From assembly GCF_021166475.1 (NCBI RefSeq), contig NZ_JAJOYS010000001.1, positions 1,116,001 through 1,180,000 on the forward strand: DNA of 64,000 nucleotides, in the 5' to 3' direction. This document shows, one piece after another, positions 34,520-43,570 of the stretch (within the stretch, counting starts at the first letter, position 1; each line of letters begins with the position of its first letter). A program made the position numbers and the translations under genes. The notes beneath the pieces were generated by a model. That model was not told the DNA's origin, made no database searches, and saw nothing but the letters and a program-made list of their open reading frames with translations. Origin of the DNA: Pelagibacterium xiamenense. GTDB lineage: Bacteria; Pseudomonadota; Alphaproteobacteria; Rhizobiales; Devosiaceae.

Positions 34520-34807
34520 GCGAACATCCGCAATCTTACAGCCGATATACGACCTGGATCGGCCGGATTTCATGATCGCAACGCATTGGCATCTCGATGT
34601 GACGCCGGGGGAGCTAAGCCATCGCGCTCGCGCCCGAACTGCTTGAGGTCTGGTGTGGGCGGTGCGCTGGGCGCAATCTGATGCAGGCGGAGGTCCACCG
34701 GCGCCGCGCGCACTCCTGCCGGTTCACAAGCAAAGGGGCGACTTTCCGCACAATCTGCCCTTTATACGGGCCTGTCAGGTCCGCCGCTCGGCGCATAGGG
34801 GGTGGGA

Positions 34808-35977
34808 TTAGCTCAACCGCGGTTCGAGGTTCTCGATCATCTCCAGGCACGCGCTCAACTGGCTCAATTCGATGAACTCGTCGGGCTTGTGGGCCTGCTC
34901 GATGGAGCCGGGACCGCAGATGACCGCATCGACGCCGAGCTGCTGGTAGAGCCCGGCTTCGGTGTTGAATGATACGCACTCGGCATCGTCATTGTTGCCG
35001 GTGAGCGCCCGGACGAGCGTGACGGCTTCGGAATCGCTCATCGGTTCAAGCCCGACGACTTCGCCGATCACCTGCGTCACGATCTCGGCTTCCGGATGCA
35101 CATGCCGCATGCGCGGAAGGAGCTCGTCTTCCACATAGGCCTTGACCTGCTCATGAGTGAAGTCGAAGTCGGCAGTGTTGATGGTGCGCAGTTCCCAGTC
35201 GACCGAGCATGAACCCGCAATTATGTTGCGTGCAATGCCGCCGGCCATCTTTCCGATCTGGATCGTCGACCAGGGCGGATCGAAGCGAGAGCCTTCGGGT
35301 GCCCGGCTCTTGAGCGCTTCGCCGGTCTCAAGCAGTTTGGAGACGAACCGCACGGCGTATTCGACGGCGTTGACGCCGCGGTCGGGCACCGATCCGTGTC
35401 CTTCAAGCCCGGAAAAGCTCGTTGTGTACTCGCAGCAGCCTTTGTGGCCCTCGATGATCTTCATCATCGTGGGTTCGCCCACGATGCACAGAGCCGGCTT
35501 GCGGCCGACCGCCTGAAGCTCCTTGAGCATCACCTGCGCGCCCAGGCATCCTTCCTCCTCGTCATAGGTGAACGCCATGTGGAGCGGGCGCTTGAGCTCG
35601 CGCTCGGCGAAATGGGGTGCATAAGCCAGCGCGCAGGCGAGGAACCCTTTCATGTCGCACGCGCCGCGACCGAAAAGCTTGCCGGCCCGGATCGTTGCGG
35701 TGAACGGATCCGAACTCCACTCCTGCCCGTCGACCGGCACGACATCGGTGTGCCCCGAGAGCACGATGCCGCCGTCCATCTCCGGCGGGCCGAGCGTGGC
35801 GAAAAGGTTCGCCTTGGTTCCTGTCGGGTCGAGCGTCAGATAGGTCCGTGTGCCGATCTGGTCGAGCCTCTGGTTCACGTAAGCGATGAGATCGAGGTTG
35901 CTGTCGCGCGAGACGGACTCGAACGCGATAAGATCGGCAAGAATTTCGAGCGTTTCGCCCAGGAGTTTATGCGCCAT
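34808..35977 (-). CDS. M20-family deacetylase in the ectoine cluster (ArgE-like, DoeB role)
   Basis: A 389-residue ArgE-like amidase. Zinc-site segments: LSGHTDVVPVDGQEW, FGRGACDMKGFLACALAY and TYDEEEGCLGAQ. ATG 35977 has GGGGGA in front. It follows the doeA gene by 19 bases, so it should cleave the product of DoeA, N-alpha-acetyl-L-2,4-diaminobutyrate, to diaminobutyrate and acetate. In most known clusters this step is done by EutE/DoeB of the aspartoacylase family, which is absent here. True acetylornithine deacetylase activity is the alternative, but the operon argues for the ectoine path. Confidence 0.88.
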   Translation of the reverse strand: MAHKLLGETLEILADLIAFESVSRDSNLDLIAYVNQRLDQIGTRTYLTLDPTGTKANLFATLGPPEMDGGIVLSGHTDVVPVDGQEWSSDPFTATIRAGKLFGRGACDMKGFLACALAYAPHFAERELKRPLHMAFTYDEEEGCLGAQVMLKELQAVGRKPALCIVGEPTMMKIIEGHKGCCEYTTSFSGLEGHGSVPDRGVNAVEYAVRFVSKLLETGEALKSRAPEGSRFDPPWSTIQIGKMAGGIARNIIAGSCSVDWELRTINTADFDFTHEQVKAYVEDELLPRMRHVHPEAEIVTQVIGEVVGLEPMSDSEAVTLVRALTGNNDDAECVSFNTEAGLYQQLGVDAVICGPGSIEQAHKPDEFIELSQLSACLEMIENLEPRLS

Positions 35978-35996
35978 CAATCCCCCAAGGTCGCAT

Positions 35997-37181
35997 TCAG
36001 TGCTTGACGCAAAGTTCCCGCGGCACGTTGGCAAGGCATTCGGGCCCGCCCTCGTCGCGGATGCGTATCGTTTCGGTGATCTCGAGCCCCCAATCGGGTG
36101 TCCAGATAGCGGGCATGAAATGGAAGGTCATGTTCGCACGGAGGATCGAGGGATCGCCCGGACGGATGCTCATCGTGTGCTCGCCCCAGTCGGGCGGGTA
36201 GGAAAGCCCGACCGAATAGCCCGCGCGGCTGGTCTTCTCGACCCCGTATTTGAGCAGTGTCGAGAAAAACGCCTCGGCGATCTCTCCGCAAGTGTTGCCG
36301 GGCCTCGCGACCGCCATGCCCGCTTCAAGTCCCTCGAGCACAGCCTCCTGCGCGCGCAGCATCTCAGGCGGCGGCGTGCCCAGATATACCGTGCGCGAAA
36401 TCGGGCAGTGATAGCGCTTGTAGCAACCGGCGATCTCGAAGAACGTGCCTTCGCCCTTGACCAGCGGCCGGTCGTCCCAGGTGAGGTGGGCAGCGGCCGC
36501 GTCGCGTCCCGAGGGCGTCAGCGGCACAATGGCCGAATAGTCCCCGCCATATCCGTCGACACCCTTGATCGAGGCCGCATAAATCTCGGCGACGAGGTCG
36601 CTTTTGCGCAGCCCCGGCTCGGTAATCTCGCGAATGCGCGCATGCGTCCCCTCGATAATGCGAGCGGCGCGGCGCATGTATTCGAGCTCGGCGTGCGACT
36701 TGACCGAACGCTGCCACGTAACGACGCCGGAGGCGTCCACATAGGTTGCGTTCGGCAGCTTGGCGCGCAATGTTTCAAGGCACGCGGCGGTGAAGTAGTA
36801 GTTGTCCATCTCAACGCCGATGCGCCGGCCGTCCCAGCCCAGTTCCTCGAGGATACCGCACAGGTGCTCATAGGCATGACGCTCGACGTTCTGCACATAG
36901 TCGTCGGGGTAGGCGTAGATGGACTCGTCGGCGAGCCAGGTCGTCATCTGTGCGCCGACCGCGTCCATCGGCCGGCCCCACCAGAGCGGGTCCTCCGTCA
37001 GCGAAACCACGACGGCCTGATGCACATAGAACGACCACCCGTCATAGCCGGTGAGGTAGTGCATGTTCGAAGGGTTGGTGACGATAAGAATATCGATGCC
37101 TTGCGTCTGCATCGCCCGGCGCGTGGAGTCGAGCCGTTCGTGAAACTCTGGCAGGGTAAAAGGCAAACGCGTACTGGGCAT
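35997..37181 (-). CDS. doeA: Ectoine hydrolase (M24/creatinase family)
   Basis: A 394-residue pita-bread-fold protein. Typical stretches are TNPSNMHYLTGYDGWSFYVHQAVVV, SIKGVDGYGGDYSAIVPL and HCPISRTVYLG. The family includes Xaa-Pro peptidases and creatinase; DoeA/EutD opens the ectoine ring to N-acetyl-diaminobutyrate. Assigned by sequence style together with the neighbours eutC, eutB, ehu genes, doeC and doeD. It is 36 bases downstream of eutC in the same transcript. Confidence 0.92.
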   Translation of the reverse strand: MPSTRLPFTLPEFHERLDSTRRAMQTQGIDILIVTNPSNMHYLTGYDGWSFYVHQAVVVSLTEDPLWWGRPMDAVGAQMTTWLADESIYAYPDDYVQNVERHAYEHLCGILEELGWDGRRIGVEMDNYYFTAACLETLRAKLPNATYVDASGVVTWQRSVKSHAELEYMRRAARIIEGTHARIREITEPGLRKSDLVAEIYAASIKGVDGYGGDYSAIVPLTPSGRDAAAAHLTWDDRPLVKGEGTFFEIAGCYKRYHCPISRTVYLGTPPPEMLRAQEAVLEGLEAGMAVARPGNTCGEIAEAFFSTLLKYGVEKTSRAGYSVGLSYPPDWGEHTMSIRPGDPSILRANMTFHFMPAIWTPDWGLEITETIRIRDEGGPECLANVPRELCVKH

Positions 37182-37217
37182 TCAAGTCGTGCTCCGCAAG
37201 AGACCCCTTTCGGGCTG

Positions 37218-38210
37218 CTAGGTGGAAATCATTGTCCCCGCTTGCGCCGATTGTGCGCGTGTGCGGGCGAGGTTGGCAATGGCGGTATCCTGCACACCGG
37301 TTCCTGTGAGGTCCGCATAGGTGATCTGGCCGGCCCCTGTCCGGCCCGTGGCGGTGCCCGCGACGACGGCGCCCAGTTCGGCAAAAACCGTCTCGGGGTC
37401 GATGATGCCGACCTTAATGGCGTGGTGCAACTCCCCCAGCCGCCGGGTCTGCGAAAGGCGGTCCGCGACATAAAGATCGGCCCGGACCGCGAGCGCGGGC
37501 TCAATCTCGTTTTTGTGCTCAGCGTCCGAACCCATGGCGGTCAGATGCTGGCCGGGGGTGAGCCAGTCGGCCATAACGAGAGGTTCTTTGGCCGGTGTGG
37601 TGGTCACGACAATGTCGGCGCCCTCGATGGCGGACCGGATGTCCTGCGCGACGGTCACGGCGATGCCGAGTTCCTGCGACGCCTCCCGCGCCAGAGCTTC
37701 GGCCTTTCCCGCGTCACGCGCCCAGATCACGGCCTCCCTTATCGGACGCACCAGCGTCAGTGCCTTGAGCTGCAGGCGCGCCTGGACGCCCGCACCGATG
37801 ATCGCGGCGCGCGCTGCCTCGGGGCGCGAAAGATGCTTTGCCGCAACCGCGCCTGCAGCCGCCGTGCGCACATCGGTCAGATAGCCATTGTCCAAAAGAA
37901 GTGCTTCAAGAAGCCCGGTGCGCGCCGAGAGCACCACCATCAGCCCGTTGACCGAAGGCAGGCCGATCTTGGGATTGTCGAAGAATCCCGGGCTCACCTT
38001 GATCGCAAAGGAGTCCAACCCCGGTACATAGGCGGTCTTGACGTCCACCTCGCCATTGGCCTCCAGGATGTCAAGCCGGAGGATATCAGGCATCGCGACC
38101 TTGCCGGCGGCCAGCGTCGCGAACGCGTCTTCCACGCACGCGACCGCATCGGCGTCGAGCGGCACCAGATCGCGCAATTGCGCTTCGGTGAGGATCGAAA
38201 CGTCCGGCAT
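37218..38210 (-). CDS. eutC: EutC-like ornithine cyclodeaminase-family protein
   Basis: A 330-residue NAD(P)-binding protein of the ornithine cyclodeaminase/mu-crystallin family: VKVSPGFFDNP-like IKVSPGFFDNPKIGLPSVNGLMVVLSARTGLLEALLLDNGYLTDVRTAAAGA, then AAIIGAGVQARLQLKAL (nucleotide-binding). EutC is a standard member of ectoine/hydroxyectoine use clusters, thought to work with EutA and EutB in turning hydroxyectoine into ectoine. Two bases separate it from eutB. Confidence 0.92.
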   Translation of the reverse strand: MPDVSILTEAQLRDLVPLDADAVACVEDAFATLAAGKVAMPDILRLDILEANGEVDVKTAYVPGLDSFAIKVSPGFFDNPKIGLPSVNGLMVVLSARTGLLEALLLDNGYLTDVRTAAAGAVAAKHLSRPEAARAAIIGAGVQARLQLKALTLVRPIREAVIWARDAGKAEALAREASQELGIAVTVAQDIRSAIEGADIVVTTTPAKEPLVMADWLTPGQHLTAMGSDAEHKNEIEPALAVRADLYVADRLSQTRRLGELHHAIKVGIIDPETVFAELGAVVAGTATGRTGAGQITYADLTGTGVQDTAIANLARTRAQSAQAGTMIST

Positions 38211-38212
38211 AG

Positions 38213-39202
38213 CTAGGCCTCCTCGAATGCGGGATGGGTTCCGCAGATGATCTCGCGGTGCACGCGTGTATCGATGTTGCGTCCGGTCAGAACCAGGCCC
38301 GTCGGCCCTCTGGGCTCGAATTTCCCCGACATAAGGGCCGCAATACCGACGGCGGCACCACCTTCGAGCACTTCGCGCTCAAACTCATAGGCAAAACGGA
38401 CGGCCTCGGCGATTTCGCTTTCGGACACGAGGATCGTCTCGTCGACGAGATCGCGCACCATGTTGAATGTCAGCCTGTTGTCGAGCCCGATTCCGCCCCC
38501 GAGCGAATCCGCAAGCGTGGCAACTTCCTCGACGTCGACCGGATGCCCCGCCGCAAGGCACGCCACCATCGCCGCGCCGCGCTCCATACTGACGCCGACG
38601 ACGCGCGTCTTAGGGCTCATCGTCTTGACCGCAAGAGCGATGCCCGAGATCAGCCCTCCGCCCGAAAGGGGAACAAGGATCGCGTCGAGATCGGGCAGCG
38701 CCGCCATGAATTCGAGCCCGATCGTGCCTTGTCCCGCAATGACGTCGGGATGGTCGAAAGGGGGAATGTTGTTGAACCCTTCCTCGGCGACCAGCCGATC
38801 GACCTCGACCTGGGCATCATCCTGGCTCTTGCCGACAATCCGCGCCTCCGCCCCAAGCGCCGCGATGGCCTCGACCTTGTTGGCCGGCACGAGGGACGAC
38901 ATGCAAATGATCGCGCGTGTACCGGTGGCCTTGGCGGCATGGGATACAGCGCGCCCGTGATTGCCGGTCGAGGCTGCAGAGACCCCCCGCTTGCGTTCCT
39001 TCTCGGGCAGGCCGAGGACAGCGTTGGTAGCCCCGCGCAGTTTGAAGCTGCCCGTGATCTGGTGGTGTTCGAGCTTGAGGTGCACAGGGTGCCCCACGCG
39101 CTCGGTGAGCGCCAGGCTCGTTTCGACCGGCGTACGGCGAATGTGCGGCGCGAGCCTGTTGGCCGCCGCCAGGATATCGGTGAACGCGACAGCCTTGCCC
39201 AT
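38213..39202 (-). CDS. eutB: EutB-like threonine dehydratase-family PLP protein
   Basis: A 329-residue fold-type II PLP enzyme: KLEHHQITGSFKLRGATNAVL (Lys in SFKLRGA binds PLP), ASTGNHGRAVSHAAK and PLSGGGLISGIALA. It is the first gene of the minus-strand ectoine operon and is divergent from ehuB with a 370-base control region. The similarity to threonine/serine dehydratase makes dehydration of a hydroxylated intermediate from hydroxyectoine plausible. Confidence 0.92.
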   Translation of the reverse strand: MGKAVAFTDILAAANRLAPHIRRTPVETSLALTERVGHPVHLKLEHHQITGSFKLRGATNAVLGLPEKERKRGVSAASTGNHGRAVSHAAKATGTRAIICMSSLVPANKVEAIAALGAEARIVGKSQDDAQVEVDRLVAEEGFNNIPPFDHPDVIAGQGTIGLEFMAALPDLDAILVPLSGGGLISGIALAVKTMSPKTRVVGVSMERGAAMVACLAAGHPVDVEEVATLADSLGGGIGLDNRLTFNMVRDLVDETILVSESEIAEAVRFAYEFEREVLEGGAAVGIAALMSGKFEPRGPTGLVLTGRNIDTRVHREIICGTHPAFEEA

Positions 39203-39572
39203 GCCCGCACCCAGTGACCGTCAGAATTTTCATGAAGGCACCGCTGGTAAAAGCGGCGCATATTCAATGGACTATGCAGCCACTCCTGCAGGGCGGTCCT
39301 TCCATTTATATCGCCTCCAACAGGCGATCTTGCTGCCATCGCGCGCCTAAAAAGACGCATCGTCCCTCGACTTGTGGCGAGAAGTTGGCAACCCTTACAC
39401 GCTCAATCCGTTTGCATCTTCGTAAGTATCGAAGATGAAAGAGCGTTTGTGCGGACACGACTATCACAGTCCATTTGCCCGCTCAAACCTATGGGTGATC
39501 TGCGCACAATAGTGCGGTTCATCTGCATAGGAACTTGCATAACCGCGATAACATCAAAGGACAGGAGACCTC
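39203..39572. other. 370-base divergent control region of the ectoine operons
   Basis: No gene seen. It carries the promoters of eutB-eutC-doeA-deacetylase (minus) and ehuBCDA (plus) and a strong inverted repeat at 39415-39437. Codon-like open frames across it have no ribosome sites or recognisable products. Confidence 0.75.
39415..39437. promoter_or_regulatory. Inverted repeat, candidate operator of the ectoine operons
   Basis: CATCTTCG-TAAGTAT-CGAAGATG, perfect 8-base arms with a 7-base spacer; the bases outside (TTG / AAA) keep most of the symmetry. It is in the middle of the eutB/ehuB divergent region. The Lrp/AsnC-type DoeX encoded at 42892 is the obvious candidate to bind, a MocR-type EnuR encoded elsewhere another. 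Confidence 0.55.
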
Positions 39573-40454
39573 ATGCACGGGAAAACTACACATACGCTGC
39601 GCAATACGCTTCTCGCCGGCGCCGCTCTGGGCGCGCTGGCGCTGACCGGCGCTGCGCAGGCGGCGTCGCTCGAGGAAATCCAGGAAAGCGGCACCATCCG
39701 CATCGCTGTTGCCAACGAAATTCCCTATGGCTACATCGATCCCAATGGCGAAGCCATGGGCGCGGGACCGGACGTCGCCAAGCACGTGATGGCCGAACTC
39801 GGCGTCGAGAACATAGAGTGGATCACCACCGAATTCTCCTCGCTCATCCCCGGCTTGCAGGCCGATCGTTTCGACATGGTCGCAGCCGAAATGGCGATTC
39901 TGCCGCAGCGCTGCGAGCAGGTGATCTATTCGAGCCCCACCACATCGTATGGCGAAGGCTTGCTTGTCGCTGAAGGCAATCCCGCTGGCGTTCACGCCTA
40001 TTCGGACTTTGCCGACAACCCCGATCTGACCGTCGCCATCATGGCTGGCGCCGATCAGCTTGAAATGCTTCAGGCTCTAGGGGTTCCCGAAGGCCAGATG
40101 GTGACCATCAACTCCAACGCCGATGCGATTTCGACGGTTTCGACCGGTCGCGCCGACGCCTATGCCGCAACCGGTCTGACGGTCGGCGAACTGGCGAACC
40201 GCAGCGACGCCGTCGAGGCTGCGACCGACTTCGTCGATCCGGTGATCGACGGAACGGAAATCCGTTCCTGGGGTGGATTTACCTTTGCCCAGGGATCGGA
40301 AAGCCTGCGTGACGCGGTCAATGGTGTGCTGGCCGAATACCAGCAGACTGAAGAATGGAGCAGCGGGCTCGCTTCTTATGGCTTCACGGAAGCCGATATC
40401 AACGGTGTTTTCAACGCAACCACCGAAGAGCTCTGCTCAGAGTCCGCGATTTAA
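39573..40454 (+). CDS. ehuB: Ectoine/hydroxyectoine ABC transporter binding protein
   Basis: A 293-residue periplasmic protein. Signal peptide up to AAQA, then SLEEIQESGTIRIAVANEIPYGYIDPNGEAMGAGPDVAKHVM, typical for EhuB of the polar amino-acid family. AGACAGGAGACC before the ATG gives a good ribosome site. First gene of ehuBCDA. It binds ectoine or hydroxyectoine in the periplasm. Confidence 0.94.
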   Translation: MHGKTTHTLRNTLLAGAALGALALTGAAQAASLEEIQESGTIRIAVANEIPYGYIDPNGEAMGAGPDVAKHVMAELGVENIEWITTEFSSLIPGLQADRFDMVAAEMAILPQRCEQVIYSSPTTSYGEGLLVAEGNPAGVHAYSDFADNPDLTVAIMAGADQLEMLQALGVPEGQMVTINSNADAISTVSTGRADAYAATGLTVGELANRSDAVEAATDFVDPVIDGTEIRSWGGFTFAQGSESLRDAVNGVLAEYQQTEEWSSGLASYGFTEADINGVFNATTEELCSESAI

Positions 40455-40611
40455 AGCGTTAAGGCTCCTTGCGCGGTCCTGCGGCCGCGCCGGAAGCGAC
40501 CAATGAGCCGGTCGGGGCGCGAGGTCCCAGGGGGGACGTCCCGGCCGGCATTGTATCGGAAATTCCCAGGGCGTGGCCCTGGCATGGGGCACTTGCGATG
40601 GGCACACTCTG

Positions 40612-41283
40612 ATGCACTGGACAGAATATTTCGGCCCTCTCATGCAAGGGGCGTGGGTCACGATCGAGCTGACCGTATATTCGACTATTCTGGGCGCGAT
40701 CCTCTCATTTGCCGCCGGCATCGGAAAAACGTCGCACAACCCGGTTCTCAAAGGCATCTCGGTTGTCTACATCGAGGTATTTCGCGGGACCTCCTTGCTG
40801 GTCCAGCTTTTCTGGCTTTATTTCGCGCTCCCGCTGATCGGCGATGCTGTCGGGATCGATTTGCGGCTGCCGCCGGTGGTCGCCGGCGTACTGGCGCTGT
40901 CGCTGAACATCGGCGCTTATGGTGCCGAGGTCGTGCGGGGGGCCATCCAGGCGGTTTCGAAAGATCAATACGAAGCCGCCAAAGCATGCAATTTCACGCC
41001 GCGCCAGACGCTGTTTTCAGTCGTCTTGCCTCAGGCCATCCCGGAAATGATGCCGCCGTTCGGTAATCTCGCGATCCAGAACCTCAAAGATACCGCCCTG
41101 GTTTCGCTCATCAGCCTGGGCGATCTGGCGTTCCGCGCCGAGCAACTGCGCAATTTCACCCAGGATTCGACCACGATCTACACGATGGTCCTGTTCATGT
41201 ATTTCGGCATGGCACTGGTGCTGACGGCAATCATGAAGCTGCTCGAACGCAATGTCGGCCGCTGGCGCGCGGTGAGGAGGTAG
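40612..41283 (+). CDS. ehuC: Ectoine ABC transporter permease EhuC
   Basis: A 223-residue HisM-type permease: GAWVTIELTVYSTILGAILSFAAG near the start, the EAA loop EAAKACNFTPRQTLFSVVLPQAIPEMMPPFGN. ATG 40612 (MHWTEYFG) is chosen; a GTG 39 bases upstream is possible. The gap of about 160 bases after ehuB is the longest in the operon and may let ehuB be expressed more strongly. Confidence 0.93.
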   Translation: MHWTEYFGPLMQGAWVTIELTVYSTILGAILSFAAGIGKTSHNPVLKGISVVYIEVFRGTSLLVQLFWLYFALPLIGDAVGIDLRLPPVVAGVLALSLNIGAYGAEVVRGAIQAVSKDQYEAAKACNFTPRQTLFSVVLPQAIPEMMPPFGNLAIQNLKDTALVSLISLGDLAFRAEQLRNFTQDSTTIYTMVLFMYFGMALVLTAIMKLLERNVGRWRAVRR

Positions 41284-41286
41284 CCG

Positions 41287-41979
41287 ATGCTTTTCGGAAT
41301 CGAATGGGATACCTCCAGCAATCTGGCCTTCGCCATATCGATCCTGCCGATCCTCCTGATCGGCATGTGGGTGACGATTCAGGCTACGGTACTGGGCTTT
41401 TTCATTGCCATTGTGCTCGGCCTCGTCCTGGCGGCGCTCAAATCTGTGCCGCTCAAAATCGTCTCTTGGCCCGCATACGCGATCACCGAATTCATTCGCG
41501 ACACGCCGCTGCTCATACAGCTCTTCTTTCTCTACTACGTTCTGCCCGAATATGGCCTCGTGTTCCCGGCCTTCCTCACCGGCGCGCTGGCGCTGGGTAT
41601 CCAGTACAGCGCCTATACCTCGGAAGTTTATCGTGCCGGTATCGAGGCGGTCGCCAAGGGGCAGCACGAGGCGGCGCGCGCGCTCAATTTCAAATCCTTG
41701 CGGACCTTTACCCACGTAGTCCTGCCGCAAGCCGTTCCGCGCATCATTCCGGCCATGGGCAACTATCTCGTCTCCATCATGAAAGACGTGCCCGTGCTCT
41801 CGGTGGTGACCGTGCTTGAAATGCTCAACGTGGCCCAGATCATCGGCGACCGCACGTTCAACTATCTGATCCCGCTTTCGATGGTGGGTGGGCTCTACCT
41901 CATCATGACGCTAGTGGCTTCGAGCGCCGTGCGTTACCTCGACATGAACCTTCCCAAGAGAGGCTTGCCGCTCAAATGA
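41287..41979 (+). CDS. ehuD: Ectoine ABC transporter permease EhuD
   Basis: A 230-residue HisQ/HisM-type permease with the EAA loop [34 protein letters not shown]. Starts three bases after the ehuC stop and overlaps the ehuA start by 4 bases. Pairs with EhuC to form the channel. Confidence 0.93.
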   Translation: MLFGIEWDTSSNLAFAISILPILLIGMWVTIQATVLGFFIAIVLGLVLAALKSVPLKIVSWPAYAITEFIRDTPLLIQLFFLYYVLPEYGLVFPAFLTGALALGIQYSAYTSEVYRAGIEAVAKGQHEAARALNFKSLRTFTHVVLPQAVPRIIPAMGNYLVSIMKDVPVLSVVTVLEMLNVAQIIGDRTFNYLIPLSMVGGLYLIMTLVASSAVRYLDMNLPKRGLPLK

Positions 41980-42752
41980 CCGACCCCATCATAAAATTCG
42001 ACAAGGTCGTCAAGCGTTTCGATACACTGACGGTGATCGATGAGCTCGATTTCGAGGTCGGCCAGGGCGAGAAGGTGACCATTATCGGACCGTCGGGCTC
42101 GGGCAAATCTACCGTGCTGCGCATCCTGATGACGCTCGAACCCATCCAGGAAGGCGTCGTTTATGTCGATGGTGACATGCTCTGGCATGAAAAGGCCAAC
42201 GGCGGCGTCAAGCCGGCCGGAGAAGCGCACCTGCGCCGGATGCGCGAGAAGATGGGTATGGTGTTCCAGCAGTTCAATCTGTTTCCGCACATGACAGTGC
42301 GGCGGAACCTGACCGAAGCACCGGTCAAGGTCCTCGGCATGTCAAAGGCCGAAGCGCGCGAGCGCGCGGAAGAACTGCTCGATATGGTCGGGCTTGCCGA
42401 CCAGGCCGACAAGTTTCCGCACCAGCTTTCGGGCGGCCAGCAACAACGCGTCGGCATCGCCCGCGCGCTCGCCATGCGGCCCAAGATCATGCTGTTCGAC
42501 GAACCGACCTCGGCGCTCGACCCCGAGCTCGTGGGCGAAGTGCTCAGCGTCATCCGACGGCTGGCTGAAGAACACGACCTAACCATGCTGCTTGTGACGC
42601 ACGAAATGCAGTTCGCGCGCCAGGTTTCCGACCGCGTATGCTTCTTCGACCGCGGCAAGATCAAGGAACAGGGCACACCCGAAGAGATTTTCGGGAACCC
42701 CAAGGAAGAGCGCACCCGCGCCTTCCTGAAGGCCGTGCTCGAGGGCGAATAG
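41976..42752 (+). CDS. ehuA: Ectoine ABC transporter ATP-binding protein EhuA
   Basis: A 258-residue ABC ATPase: Walker [10 protein letters not shown], signature [15 protein letters not shown], Walker [17 protein letters not shown]-loop VTHEMQFAR. The order ehuB-ehuC-ehuD-ehuA puts the ATPase last, unlike the Sinorhizobium order ehuABCD as I recall it. It energises ectoine uptake. Confidence 0.94.
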   Translation: MTDPIIKFDKVVKRFDTLTVIDELDFEVGQGEKVTIIGPSGSGKSTVLRILMTLEPIQEGVVYVDGDMLWHEKANGGVKPAGEAHLRRMREKMGMVFQQFNLFPHMTVRRNLTEAPVKVLGMSKAEARERAEELLDMVGLADQADKFPHQLSGGQQQRVGIARALAMRPKIMLFDEPTSALDPELVGEVLSVIRRLAEEHDLTMLLVTHEMQFARQVSDRVCFFDRGKIKEQGTPEEIFGNPKEERTRAFLKAVLEGE

Positions 42753-42891
42753 GGCCCCGAAAAGGGTCCAGGCAACGCCGCCGCGTCCCGAGTCGCGGCA
42801 GGCACATTCTTCGCCGCTGGGTGGCTTCATCCGGCGAAGGTGTTGTTGTGAAACTTTTTTCCGGCCAATCTGGACGCGCGGACCCTTGCGG

Positions 42892-43434
42892 ATGTACCGT
42901 GCGCGGATGGTTTTCGACATTGCCCGAGCCGGAGGCGCACCCATTCGTAACGGTCAGTTCAAACTCGATGATCGTGATCTGAAAATTCTCTCGATCCTTC
43001 AGCACGAAGGCCGCATTCCCAAGGCAACGCTCGCCGAGCGGGTCAACCTGACCCCCACGCCGTGCTGGGAACGCCTCAAGCGGCTGGAGGACGCCGGGAT
43101 TATCGAGAGTTACGGCGCGCGCATTTCGTTGCGGGCGCTCGGGCCGATTTCCGTGATTTTCGTCGAGATCGAACTGCAAAGCCATCAGGTCGAGGATTTC
43201 GCGCGCTTTGAAAAGGCCATCGCCGACATTCCCGAAATCGTTGAATGCTGGGCAGTCGGCGGCGGGATCGACTACATGCTCAAGGTGATGACGCGCGACC
43301 TCGAAAGCTACCAGAAGCTGATCGAGGAGTTGCTGACCGCCAAGATCGGGGTGAACCGCTATTATTCCTACGTCGTCACGATGCCGGTGAAGGACACGCC
43401 CCTGCCTGTCGGCATCATCGCCGAGCAGGGCTGA
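42892..43434 (+). CDS. doeX: Lrp/AsnC-family regulator of ectoine use, DoeX-like
   Basis: About 180 residues. HTH at LDDRDLKILSILQHEGRIPKATLAERVNLTPTPCWERLKRLEDAGII, then the RAM ligand-binding domain (ISVIFVEIELQSHQVEDFARFEKAI ... CWAVGGGIDYMLKVMTRD). No clear ribosome site; TTG 42886, ATG 42892 and ATG 42907 are all possible starts. Lies between ehuA and doeC, as DoeX does in other ectoine clusters. Likely senses a pathway intermediate and controls both divergent operons. Confidence 0.88.
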   Translation: MYRARMVFDIARAGGAPIRNGQFKLDDRDLKILSILQHEGRIPKATLAERVNLTPTPCWERLKRLEDAGIIESYGARISLRALGPISVIFVEIELQSHQVEDFARFEKAIADIPEIVECWAVGGGIDYMLKVMTRDLESYQKLIEELLTAKIGVNRYYSYVVTMPVKDTPLPVGIIAEQG

Positions 43435-43570
43435 ATTCCGCTTCGGGAGAATTTTCCTCGCCTGCCGGTGGTCCGTAAAAGAACAACCCTCGCTTCGCAC
43501 GGCTGAGTTTGGCGAACGTCTCTCCGGTTTGATCGCTATGATTCTCCCATCGTTTTGGGAGCCCCCGATC

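Noticed and set aside
34808-35977. Arginine-biosynthesis ArgE
   Set aside because: No arginine genes nearby; it follows doeA by 19 bases in an ectoine operon, so a role there is more likely, though the enzyme family is the same.
35886-38216. 776-aa plus-strand frame across doeA and eutC
   Set aside because: Long by GC-driven lack of stops. The minus strand has three recognised enzymes with proper starts and spacing.
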